NCBI GenBank assembly: GCA_000827495.1
Contig: KN817652.1
Location: forward strand, 3,610 to 67,609
Direction of reading: 5' to 3'
DNA from: Hypholoma sublateritium FD-334 SS-4
Lineage: Eukaryota > Basidiomycota > Agaricomycetes > Agaricales > Strophariaceae
DNA length: 64,000 nucleotides
The notes under the pieces are model-generated. The model ran no database searches, was not told the origin of the DNA, and worked only from the letters and a program-made list of their open reading frames with translations. Positions within the stretch are counted from its first letter, which is position 1. Each line of letters starts with the position of its first letter. This document shows, piece by piece, positions 35,127 through 43,954 of the stretch. The translations under genes were made by a program, and so were the position numbers.

Positions 35127-35505
35127 ATGTATTTTGTATCTATCGATATCTTTGAATGTATTATTTAGAATCTCTGTCTACTTTCCAAGACCGTCTCCGT
35201 CTCTTTCTCCAAGTCTCAATATACTGTATACCATCAATGTCTCGAATATATAGTTTACCGTCTCCGTCTCTTTCTCCAAGTCTGTCTCTTTCTCTAGGTC
35301 TCATGTTCTGTGTACTTTATTAATATTATGTGTTTTGTATCTATCAATATCTTTGAATGTATTATTTAGAACCTCTGTCTACTTTCCAATACCGTCTCCG
35401 TCTCTTTCTCCAAGTCTCAACATACTGTATACCATCAATGTCTCGAATATATAGTTTACCGTCTCCGTCTCTTTCTCCAAGTCTTTGTATTTGATCGTGA
35501 ATTCA
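35127..35505. repeat. 201-bp tandem duplication
   Basis: TTTGAATGTATTATTTAGAA at 35,151 recurs at 35,352, and the flanking text (TGTATTTTGTATCTATC before; CTGTCTACTTTCCAA, CCGTCTCCGTCTCTTTCTCC after) repeats with a few changes. CCGTCTCCGTCTCTTTCTCC also repeats within each unit. Confidence 0.88.
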
Positions 35506-35538
35506 TGTTCACATTCTTTAGATACTCAATCATTGTAC

Positions 35539-35685
35539 GTTCATCTTTTGTGTACTTTAAATAATGTTCATCTTTTGTGTACTTTAAATGATGTTCATCT
35601 TTTGTGTACTTTAAATAATGTTCATCTTTTGTGTACTTTAAATAATGTTCATCTTCTGTATACTTAATCGTGTACTCTTGTTCTG
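35539..35685. repeat. 27-bp minisatellite, about 5 copies
   Basis: GTTCATCTTTTGTGTACTTT recurs every 27 bases from 35,539 (next at 35,566). Copies are nearly identical, and the last is degenerate. Read on the minus strand it encodes a 9-residue repeat (KYTKDEHYL), but I see no gene context for this. Confidence 0.92.
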
Positions 35686-35889
35686 TGTACTTCAAATACT
35701 CGATCATGTGTACTTATTCGAGAGCTTACATTCAAGTGTCTGTTATCTTTGTACATACTCATGTTCTTTGTCCGTGAAATTTCTGGTCTCGTTCAATCCC
35801 GCAGATTTTTCGTAGTCGTTTGTATTCATTTTATCGAAATAAGTACTACGTTGCTGCCGTGCAGCTGTAGGCACGGAGCGCTGGGAATT

Positions 35890-36065
35890 CGTATAAAGAC
35901 ACTCTCCGAGAACCTCGGTTTGCCGTACTGAACGAACGGCCGACTTCCCAAAAATAGTACGGTGCTGTTTCCCGACTTCGTAAAAAGAGACTGGCGGAGA
36001 ACCTCAGTTTGCCATACCGAACGAACGACTGACGCCGTAGAATTAGTTTAGTACCGTTTCCCTGC
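35890..36065. repeat. imperfect 89-bp tandem duplication
   Basis: GAGAACCTCGGTTTGCCGTA at 35,908 recurs as GAGAACCTCAGTTTGCCATA at 35,997, each followed by GAACGAACG and later by a TAGTACGGTGC / TAGTACCGTTT pair. Confidence 0.8.
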
Positions 36066-36986
36066 CACATAATATAATTCGTACCGGAGCGAGATACCGG
36101 AGCGATGCATCTTTAGTGTGGCGCCGTAGAATATTTGACCTTCCTTGTTGTTCCGATTTCGTAGTGTCGAGATCTGGGGATTTCCGTACGTCTCCCACAA
36201 GATCCACTTAGGTAAACGGCAGTATTGCACTGCTGCTGTCTGTCGTAAGCTTGAAACGTCAATGAAACTAGTCGGTAGAGTGTGGATAATCTAGATACCC
36301 ACCTGAGAATTTGGATATCCAGTTCGAAGGTACAGAATTCCCCGCGCGCATTCCAGTATGAGGGGGATTACCCAAATCCGAGCTGCGCCAAGCACTCGCG
36401 ATGATTTGGGGGAGTCGACAACTGGTGTCCAATAATACCCGGCTCCAAGAGGAACCATACATTTGGCACGGCGGTCGGTTCGAACTTCGCAGGAATCGAA
36501 GGCGATTGACCTAAGAAAATGGCCGTGAGTACCGGTTTCACCTTAGCTGAATGAAAAGACAGGTAGGTAAAGATACACACCCATTCCCGAGATCTTCGAT
36601 TCAATTAAAATGTGAAGTTCCAGAGGTAGCGAGGTGGTCGGGATCGGCTACGATAGTGGGCGGTACTTCGGTTGCAAAAAAATTAACAGAGGGATGGTCC
36701 AAGGGTCCTGAGGAAGATCGGCTGGACGATGTTGGCGGACATTCTGAATTTTAAGGGTCGACGGAGTATGCTCTGCAGCAATTGATGAAATTCACACAAG
36801 TTCGGGATGTAGGTCCGGTGGAGTATTATGACGATTTAGATTGAGTAAAAGAGGGTGGGGGTAACGAAAGGCTGCTAATTAAAATATCTAAGCTATGAAA
36901 GGGTGGCCAATTGCCGGTCAGGATCCCATTGAAGAAAGAGTGATTAGTGCATTGAGGATTGAAGGGAGGGTGAAGTCTTCCAACAT

Positions 36987-37870
36987 CTACTGTCCATCAG
37001 AGCCTTCGTCGTCAGTCTCGTCTCCATCCTCGCTGTCGGCCTCGTTATCCGCTTCCTCATCAGAGTCATTGGTGAGATCAATGGGGTTGGCCGAGCTGCC
37101 AGAAGCAGGAGCGAAAGTAGATTGGCCGGTAATGATGGGTTGAGCAATTTGGTTCCCAATGTATCTTCTGATGGTTGTGCGAGCGCTCGAAGTGGATCCA
37201 ACGCTGACATTCGGCAGGATGAATTCGAAGTCGGAGCGGGGTCCTTGACGCGCAGGCTTGGCGACGGAATTGAGGAACCCGCTGATGAAGCCCTCGTCCT
37301 CGCCCTCGTCCTCAGACTCGATGTCCATGCCCTCATCGGAGCTGTCTGCACTAGGAGGTGACATGGGGAATGGGGCAGGGGTCCTGGGAGGCGTGATACC
37401 ATCCGAGTCGAAAGCAGAGGAGTCTTCGATATCCGAGACTTCATCGACGTCGATGTCGACGTAGGCTTCAAGGTTGGCAGCAACCTCGGCATTAGCTTCC
37501 ACTTCAAACTTGTCCACATCGATGTCAGAGCAAGAGTCGGAGATGGAGAGGATGTCGAAGAGGGTCGTAGCCGTCGTAGAGATGCTGGTCACAAGTTTGA
37601 TGGCCTTGACAGCAACTGAGAACAGAAAATAAGTGAGATTCCTCGATTTTCAAAGAGCAGATAAGACTTACCGCCTTTCTTAAAGTAAGTACGAGTAGCC
37701 GTGATGATGCGGTCGGAGTCACTTCTGCCGGGCATCGACGAGGAGTTGACGGTGCTCGTAACTCCTCCCTCTTTGTAGGTGAGGCGCGGGTGTTGAGAGC
37801 GCTTGACAATCCTATTAGAAACGGCGACCGCCTTCTTCGCGCCGATCTTGTAATGTCCAAGCCTGGCCAT
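36987..37870 (-). CDS. acidic protein with SUMO-interaction-like motif
   Basis: Two exons (37870-37672 and 37615-36987; GT-AG intron of 56 bp) give 275 residues. The N-terminal 60 residues are basic (MARLGHYKIGAKKAVAVSNR, IVKRSQHPRLTY) and may bind nucleic acid. Residues from about 85 are increasingly acidic, with a small conserved-looking patch (FEFILPNVSVG). Near the C-terminus, NPIDLTNDSDEE is a textbook SUMO-interaction motif (hydrophobic core followed by acids), leading into an acidic tail. I do not recognise the family. It shares a 264-bp divergent promoter with the HMG-like gene and lies between the inverted repeats that enclose the KDZ and TET/JBP genes, so I infer an accessory chromatin or recruitment role. 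Intact. Confidence 0.75.
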
Positions 37871-38134
37871 TGAGAGAAGTGGAATGATAAGTTAGTGAAA
37901 CGAAAGATATCTGCGACGAGTGGGGGCCGAAGAAAATCATACCGGGTTGGGGGTAGCGCGTTTTAAGTCGGCGGCGCCAGACTCACTGAGGGAGTGGTGG
38001 AACAACAGTATGTTGCCTACGTAATAGTCTGACCGAATTACCGGATGTGCTAACACAATATGGGTAAACACATCCGGTGCGCACTTCCGACGCTTGACCT
38101 CCGCCCTCCCTGACATTGGCAAGATCGCTGGTCT
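37871..38134. promoter_or_regulatory. bidirectional promoter of acidic and HMG-like genes
   Basis: 264 bp separate the two ATGs. No clear TATA element; the short distance implies shared control. The layout mirrors the KDZ/TET pair. Confidence 0.55.
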
Positions 38135-41100
38135 ATGTTCGCAGATCCACTAGAATGGGTACAGATCTCGATGGACTTCTCAGACGAACTCGATTATTGC
38201 AACTGTAAGTCAGCCCCTTACATTTTCGAAGCCAACCATCGCTCACCTTCTCTCCATTTCCTATTTTTCTGTTTTTGAACCTTTACACTCCCTCTCCTGT
38301 GGCTATGGTTAATCCAGGTGGATTCTCTGGTCTTCGAAAGGCATTCCTCGACGCTGAGCAGGAAACATACAATGCTGCTGTCGAGGACAATCGCGCAGCC
38401 GACACTCTAGCCGACATTCAGCGGCGCTATTTCAAGCGCTTTCCACTCAGCCTCCCCTTCAGCGAGGAACCGACTGAAGAATTCCTCAACTCCGTTGACG
38501 ACGCCGCCCCCGATCCGGAGCTGAAGCCTCCCTCGAAGGATATGAGTCCAGAGGCTTTTGCACGAGCCCAACGTGTTTATGAATTCGAAGTCAAGGAGTT
38601 GAAAATGCGCAAAGCAGTGAGTTTATATTATTAACGATTACTTCTACATTGTCCTGAGGATCATGTCTTTCTAGCAAATCAAAAGGAGGCTGCAATATGT
38701 TCACAACAAGACAAAGAACCAACAGGCGGCGTACAGCATGGGCTCCGTCGACGATCCAATGGCCGTACTTATGTCCAAGCTCACAGGTATCTCGCTTCAT
38801 CGGCCCCGATTGAAAACGGCGTATAACCTTTGGGGCCCCGAAAATCGCGCGGAAGTGGACCCAATCTTTGCCCAACGCGTGAAAGATGACGACGTACCAG
38901 TAGCTCGCCAGGCGGCGCTGCGCAGTGCTATTTACAAGGAATGTTTTGATGCACTTCCCGAAGAACAGAAAAAGGCATGGGCCCTTCGTGCGGAAGCAGA
39001 GCATAACGAGTCTCTTCGAAAGGTCGAAGACGCTCTCAAGGCCGGTCCATCGACATCTCCGGTTGATCGTCAGAAGTGAGCAAAAATTTCCTGCAGTCTC
39101 TTGTACTCATTCACAGAATTTTCATCTTGTAGGGTCATCAACTGCCTGCCAAAGTTCATTGAACCCCTCTTGGATCTCATTGCTGACCATACGGGATGGA
39201 AACTTTCAGTGATTGCGGGCGGACCTGAGCCCGCCGATGGTGGTCGTTTGAACGTGATCAGGTATGTCCTTCGTTATCTGAATGGTTTGTTCACGAACTA
39301 ATCTATCTATTCTCAAGCATCCACTCCGGTGTTACAAGTGGTTCCGTTAAAATGAACTACGGTCGTTCCGAGCGCATCGCGTACAAGGAGCACGTTATGA
39401 CGAGCTTCGGCAGGTTCCTCACGAAATGCTATCGTAAGTGCACCTTGTAATTTTTCCCCCGATATCCTTGATTTGACTCCTTGCTTCCCAGCCGTTCAAG
39501 AATGTCGAGAGCGAGCTTTGCAGACAGGCCATGATATTATGGGCTTAGCAGAGTTGGCGACCCAACATGGCATTGAAGTCCATTCAGTTCCCAACGGAGA
39601 AGACGACGAGCTCCAAGTCAAGAAGGTGTCCAACTCCAAACAACCCTCTGTCAATTCCTCCGTCAGGCCGCTCGAAGCAGGTGCTCTCTCCCGAACACAA
39701 ATCGCCAAGCGCAACACAGTCAAAAGGTCTACCACCTCTATGACACCCACGTCTTCAGCCCCCATTAAGTACGGCCCTCCAAAGGGACCTAAACAAAATG
39801 TTCAGAGTCAAGCATCCGCCACGGCGAAAGCAGGAATTAGCACGTTCAACAAAAACGCGCCCCCCCGTGTAGTCGAGACTGTTTCGCAGTCCCGCTCTCG
39901 TGGCCCGACGCCACTCAATTCCAGGCCTGCGACACCTGTACCCGATACCCCTGCTGGAGTAGCTGGACCACCACAGCCGCCGCCGACGATGGTCACCGTG
40001 GCGACGTCTCTCAGGCATGGGTTGTCGTTGCAAGGCACTACTGACGACGCTGCCGCTGCCTCCAAGCCGGGTCGAGAGCTGTCCCCCGTCAACGCCGCTC
40101 CCGCCGCCTCTGCAGCGCTGGTCGCTCCATCGACCGGCATCGCCGCTGCACCTGCTGCACCGTCCACAGCTGCTGACGCGGCCGAGCTATGTCGAGAGCT
40201 GTCTCCCGTCAACGCCGCCCCCGCTGCTTCTGCAGCACTGGATGCTCCATTGCCCAGTATCGCTGCTGCACCTGCTGAATCGTCCACATCTGCTGACGAC
40301 GACGAGCTACGTCGACGACCATCCCACGTCAATGCCGCACCCACCACCTCTGCAGCACCGGAGCCATCATCGTCTGGCTTCACTGCTGCACCTTCTACAC
40401 CGTCCGCATCTGCTAACGACGCCGAGCTACGTCGAGGACTATCCCCCGTCAACGCCGCCCTCGCCGCCCCTCCAACGCCGCAACTATCTCCGCCTAGTGT
40501 TGTTACTGCACCTGGCGTACCGTACATGACTGCTGACCCCCCCGCCGAGTCAAGTCGAGAGTCGTCGCCTGTTAATGCCCCCTCTCCATCCTCTGCCACG
40601 GCCGCTCCCCAAATTTCGACGGCGCCAGTCATAAACAAACCGTCTCCTCAGCCTCTGCCCGGTTCGATAACGGTGCCCGACCTTCAGAACTTGCCCGTTC
40701 AGAAAGGAAAGGGAAAAAAGCGGAAAAGTACGGCGGCGCCTGCCTCTGCTTCAAAGAAGAGAAAAACTACGAGCGGGGGCAGCTCTTCAACTGCTGCGGC
40801 CTCCTCGACACCTACGCGCCCCATCTGGGTCTCCAACCCGCTTGAACTTTTCAGATCGAAACAACTCGGAGGAGAGTGGGATCTCCTGGTCTCCAACTGG
40901 TTCAACCTCGAAGAAAGCTCTGAATTCACAGGAAATGCCAAACTTGGGACTCGTAGCCGACCGCGCATCATCGGCGAATGGATTCAAAGGGCAAGGACAC
41001 CCAATTTCGACCCTTACTTCGACGTCGTAAATGATGCCAGCGGAGTCAAGATCTGGTGGCGAAGCTTTCAACCCCTATGGAGGTTTGACACCATGAGCGA

Positions 41101-41281
41101 GGTTTTACGACGCGACGGTGACTTCGAACCTCTTCGATTACTTGGTCCCAATGGGCTGGTCAACTTCATTGGTGCGCTATTCTTTTGGGGCTGCGCAGTA
41201 CAGGGGAAGTCTGCAGAAATCAAGTCAGATTGGATGGATACTTTGAAAGAAGTCGCGTATGCCATCAGGCAGCTCCTTTGA
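38135..41281 (+). CDS. HMG-like, repeat-containing element-associated protein
   Basis: Six exons (38135-38204, 38318-38616, 38675-39075, 39133-39261, 39318-39433, 39492-41281) phase into 934 residues. An N-terminal helical domain (GLRKAFLDAEQETYNAAVED, YFKRFPLSLP) is followed by an HMG-box-like segment (RPRLKTAYNLWGPENRAEVD ... YKECFDALPEEQKKAWALRA). Then come a domain with FIEPLLDLIADHTGWKLSVI and a long Ala/Pro/Ser-rich linker containing a 40-residue repeat. A basic patch (KGKKRKSTAAPASASKKRK) precedes a C-terminal domain with WRSFQPLWRF and a terminal hydrophobic helix. The architecture is that of agaricomycete mobile-element-associated proteins; HMG-like modules bind DNA. Intact. The HMG call is by pattern and could be wrong. 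Confidence 0.78.
40071..40590. repeat. 120-bp coding tandem repeat, 4-5 copies
   Basis: GTCGAGAGCT-like starts at 40,071, 40,191, 40,311 and 40,431, then a diverged copy near 40,554. The period is 120 bases (40 codons), in frame, encoding ELSPVNAAPAASAAL...STAAD-type units in the linker of the HMG-like protein. Copies diverge at third and other positions. Confidence 0.9.
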
Positions 41282-42054
41282 ATTGGCACCAAGGTAATGT
41301 TTTCCATTTTCTATATCCCATATCTTTCACCCTAGCTCCTTCATACTTGTTTATGGTACTTTGATCTTACATACTAATATCATAGATTCTCAATTCCCAC
41401 TTTTCTATTGAACACTCCTTTGCTTTCGTCGATCATTGCCTGCTTGCCCTTTCCGCCGTATATCGCACATATCACCATCTTTTAATCTGCTGTTATATAT
41501 TTTTTCCATTTAGTTTTTTGACTTAGATGTCAAATTAAGTAAACTAATGTTAATTTGAAAATATTGTCAAGTATTTCTGGTGATAATGCCGAGATGCCAT
41601 GCTCAATAGCATGGAAATATGTCTTCTGTTACAGGCTGAAGGTGCTATGTGGGGAGCTACCCTGTTCCAAGCACAGCATGTAGGCATGTTTTTGAAAGAA
41701 TTGATATTGGGAAATTGCCCAGGAGCCTGGGTAATTTCCCATGTGGATATAAGAACCATGCATGGGTACTGCCCATACTTCATGTATGAGGGGAGCAGCT
41801 ACTGGTGAGAGCCTCTTCCATGCATTTGCCACAGCCGGGGTGATCTTTGCTGTCTTTGCTGTAGAGATAGAACCGACCTTCCGAAAAAGTCGCAGCCAAA
41901 AACACGCCCTTCGCTCGAGAAAGAACAAAGCTGGTTGGCGTCCCCCTATAGCGGCTTACGCTGGCTCGCTTCCCCTTCCCCTTCAATTTTGAACGGCTGG
42001 CAGCATGGTTTCCCATGGAAGAAGCTAGGCGGGTGGAGGTTTCAGTGCCTTCAG
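41282..42054. other. spacer containing right inverted repeat
   Basis: AT-rich 3' region of the HMG-like gene up to about 41,590, then the right arm of the inverted repeat. An outward plus-strand start (ATG 41,785) follows the repeat but gives no recognisable protein. Confidence 0.4.
41705..41815. repeat. inverted repeat bracketing 13-kb unit, right arm
   Basis: Inverted partner of 28,650-28,765. Shares GTGGATATAAGAACCATGC exactly, plus TTGGGAAA/TTGCCCAG and TTCATGTATG in order. The outward side continues to match (GAGCAGCTACTGGTGAG against the left arm's AGTACAGCTATGGTTGAG). Confidence 0.7.
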
Positions 42055-42858
42055 TTAACCCATTGACGTGGCTGTCGTAATCTTGAAAAAGAGAGCCAAA
42101 AGATAGTTCAGCGCCCGTCTAGAGGAAGAGTCGGGGTCAGAAGAGTCATGGTCAAGGAAGTCAACCATCACACTAACGTCGATGCTTGCCGTCAACAAGG
42201 CAGATTGCTCTGGTAGAGGGTAAAACGGGGCAGGGGGACGGAGATCGTCTGCACTCCAGAGGGAGTTTGCCGGTTCGAAGGTTGCAAACAAAGCCGGCAG
42301 CTGAGGCTGTTGCCAATTAGAAACAAATACCGGGGCGGCCTCCCCGGCCCCGGCATCCGTTTCACGGCGATCCTGATCTGGCAAGCCAAAGGGAGCAGGA
42401 CTCCAGCCTGCGCCTCCCGCTGCTGATCAGTGAATCAGATTCAAGGATCGGGTCAATCAGAGAGCGGCTGCAAACCTCCTGGATAGAGGGGCCGCGAGGA
42501 GGTTGAAGAGCTGGGAAACCAAGACAGCAGTTGGTCTGTCAGCGGGCAAGGACCTCGGGGGCAGTCAGACTCGAAAAGGCAGAGCGCAGGCCCGCAAAAA
42601 AACCCACCTTCAATTGGATTGTCTGAAGCGCCAGGATCAGTTGTTTCAGAAGCAGTAGTAATTCTTTTCTATCGCTCACCGTTGGAGTCATTGAACCCCT
42701 CTAACCACTCTGGTTGCCAAGCCAAAGGCACTGACTGCTTTGGATCTGGCAAAGTCAAACGGAGGAAAAGGAAACAAGAAGTAGCGGAGGTTCAGGAGAG
42801 GAGCTTTGAAGCTCAGTAAAAAGACCTACCTTCAGGAATTCTCTCTGGCTCTGACATT
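42055..42858 (-). CDS. uncharacterised multi-exon protein
   Basis: Minus-strand start MSEPERIPE at 42,858 is followed at once by a donor GTAGGT. A small exon ending NPIE before GTGGGT lies near 42,610-42,630, and the largest block is 42,384-42,055 (PVFVSNWQQPQLPALFATFE, DVSVMVDFLDHDSSDPDSSS). I could not phase all the middle exons. No family recognised. It is in the same orientation as the coiled-coil gene to its right. Confidence 0.35.
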
Positions 42859-43151
42859 TTGACTGAGATTGGGGAGGCTTACGCTGACGGGGAAAAGCAA
42901 AGCGGACTACCTGCTATTTAAAAACCGTTTAATGAAGTAGGCAAGGCTCAGGCATGGAGGCCGACTGGAAGCCCTAAAAATACACAAGCTAGAAGCGAAA
43001 GAAGTGCGTGTTCGTACAAGGCAGTACAACAGGCTGTGAGAACTGCAGAGCTACTAGGACAGAGGAGAATAAGGAAGGGAGAAGTAAGCAAAGGAGCGTA
43101 AGGGAGCAGTCTTATCAGGGTTCAACGATTGTGAAAGGAAGCTACAGTTTG

Positions 43152-43954
43152 TTAATCGGCCTGGTCTACCTGTGAGCTTTCGCTCTCATCAGAGTCCAGA
43201 TCTGAGCCAGGGAAATTGGGGGAGGGAGGGGACGAAGAGTCTTCAAAGGCGTTGGTGAGGAGCAGGGGGTAGGTCTCAAAAGTCTGATCCCTAGAATCCA
43301 ACTCCAACCCGGCTCTCTTGAAGAAAGACATGATGCTCCCCACCTGGAAGTCTGCTTCCTTCACCCTACCTCGAGCCTCATCCCTTGCGTCCTGGAGGGT
43401 GGCGAGCATGTGTTGGCATTCGATAATTCGTTTATTGGCAGCGTCTTCTTCCGCCGCAAGGGCGTCTCGAGCAGCTCTGGCGACCGCCAGGGCGAATGAA
43501 CCATCCAGTGACGTCCAGTCCTGGCCCCTTTCTGCAGCATGCAGAAGCACATTCATCTCCAGCTGGAGCTTTCTTTGTTGTTCCTCCTCTGCGTCTGCCC
43601 GGCGCCTGGAGCTTTTGTGAAGGCTGCGCAGTCTCTGCGCCCGGTAGCTGTCCGCAAGGAGATGCGTTATCCTGTCCTGCTGGAGGCCAGACTTAAACTG
43701 TAGTAATACAAATTCAATTAACTGGCAAGACAAGCAGGGAAAAAGCGGGCACTGGCCTTTTTAACTCTTCTCACGACGGGGGATCGCATGAGACTGGAGG
43801 GCCTAACGGCGAACCGGGGCGCTCTAAGCGCCTCTGGACCTGGTGTGGAGTTCTGTGGAGTTGGAGGCTGAGAAGGATTGAAAGGCGGAGCGGCGACGGT
43901 TTGACTCAAGGCGGGAGTGCTGGCGGCGGACATTGTGGCCGTAGTGTCAGGCAT
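43152..43954 (-). CDS. coiled-coil protein, element-associated
   Basis: Two exons (43954-43766 and 43697-43152) joined by an intron 43767... that is 68 bp and begins with a weak GTTAAA donor and ends ACTACAG; the phase is exact, giving 244 residues. The N-terminus is Ser/Thr/Pro-rich and disordered. Residues 70-190 form a strongly charged heptad-like coiled coil (SSRRRADAEEEQQRKLQLEM, AARDALAAEEDAANKRII). The C-terminal tail is acidic and Ser-rich (SDLDSDESESSQVDQAD). No enzymatic motif. It is probably a structural or scaffold protein. Its position between two TET/JBP-like genes suggests mobile-element cargo (inference). Confidence 0.65.

Larger units (their letters stand above)
34932..36986. 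other. repeat-rich spacer inside the element
   Basis: No supported gene. Contains the three tandem-repeat blocks listed separately (201-bp, 27-bp and 89-bp periods). 36,270-36,900 has no recognised feature. It separates the KDZ/TET pair from the acidic/HMG-like pair. Confidence 0.5.

Noticed and set aside
35456..35707. Minus-strand protein of 9-residue KYTKDEHYL repeats
   Set aside because: Direct translation of the 27-bp minisatellite; no promoter or flanking coding sequence.
36450..36500. tRNA-like GGTTCGAACTT on the plus strand
   Set aside because: No matching D-arm or acceptor stem.
39808..40638. Minus-strand open frame of 276 codons over the HMG-like gene
   Set aside because: Antisense of the 120-bp coding repeat; the plus strand has phased exons.
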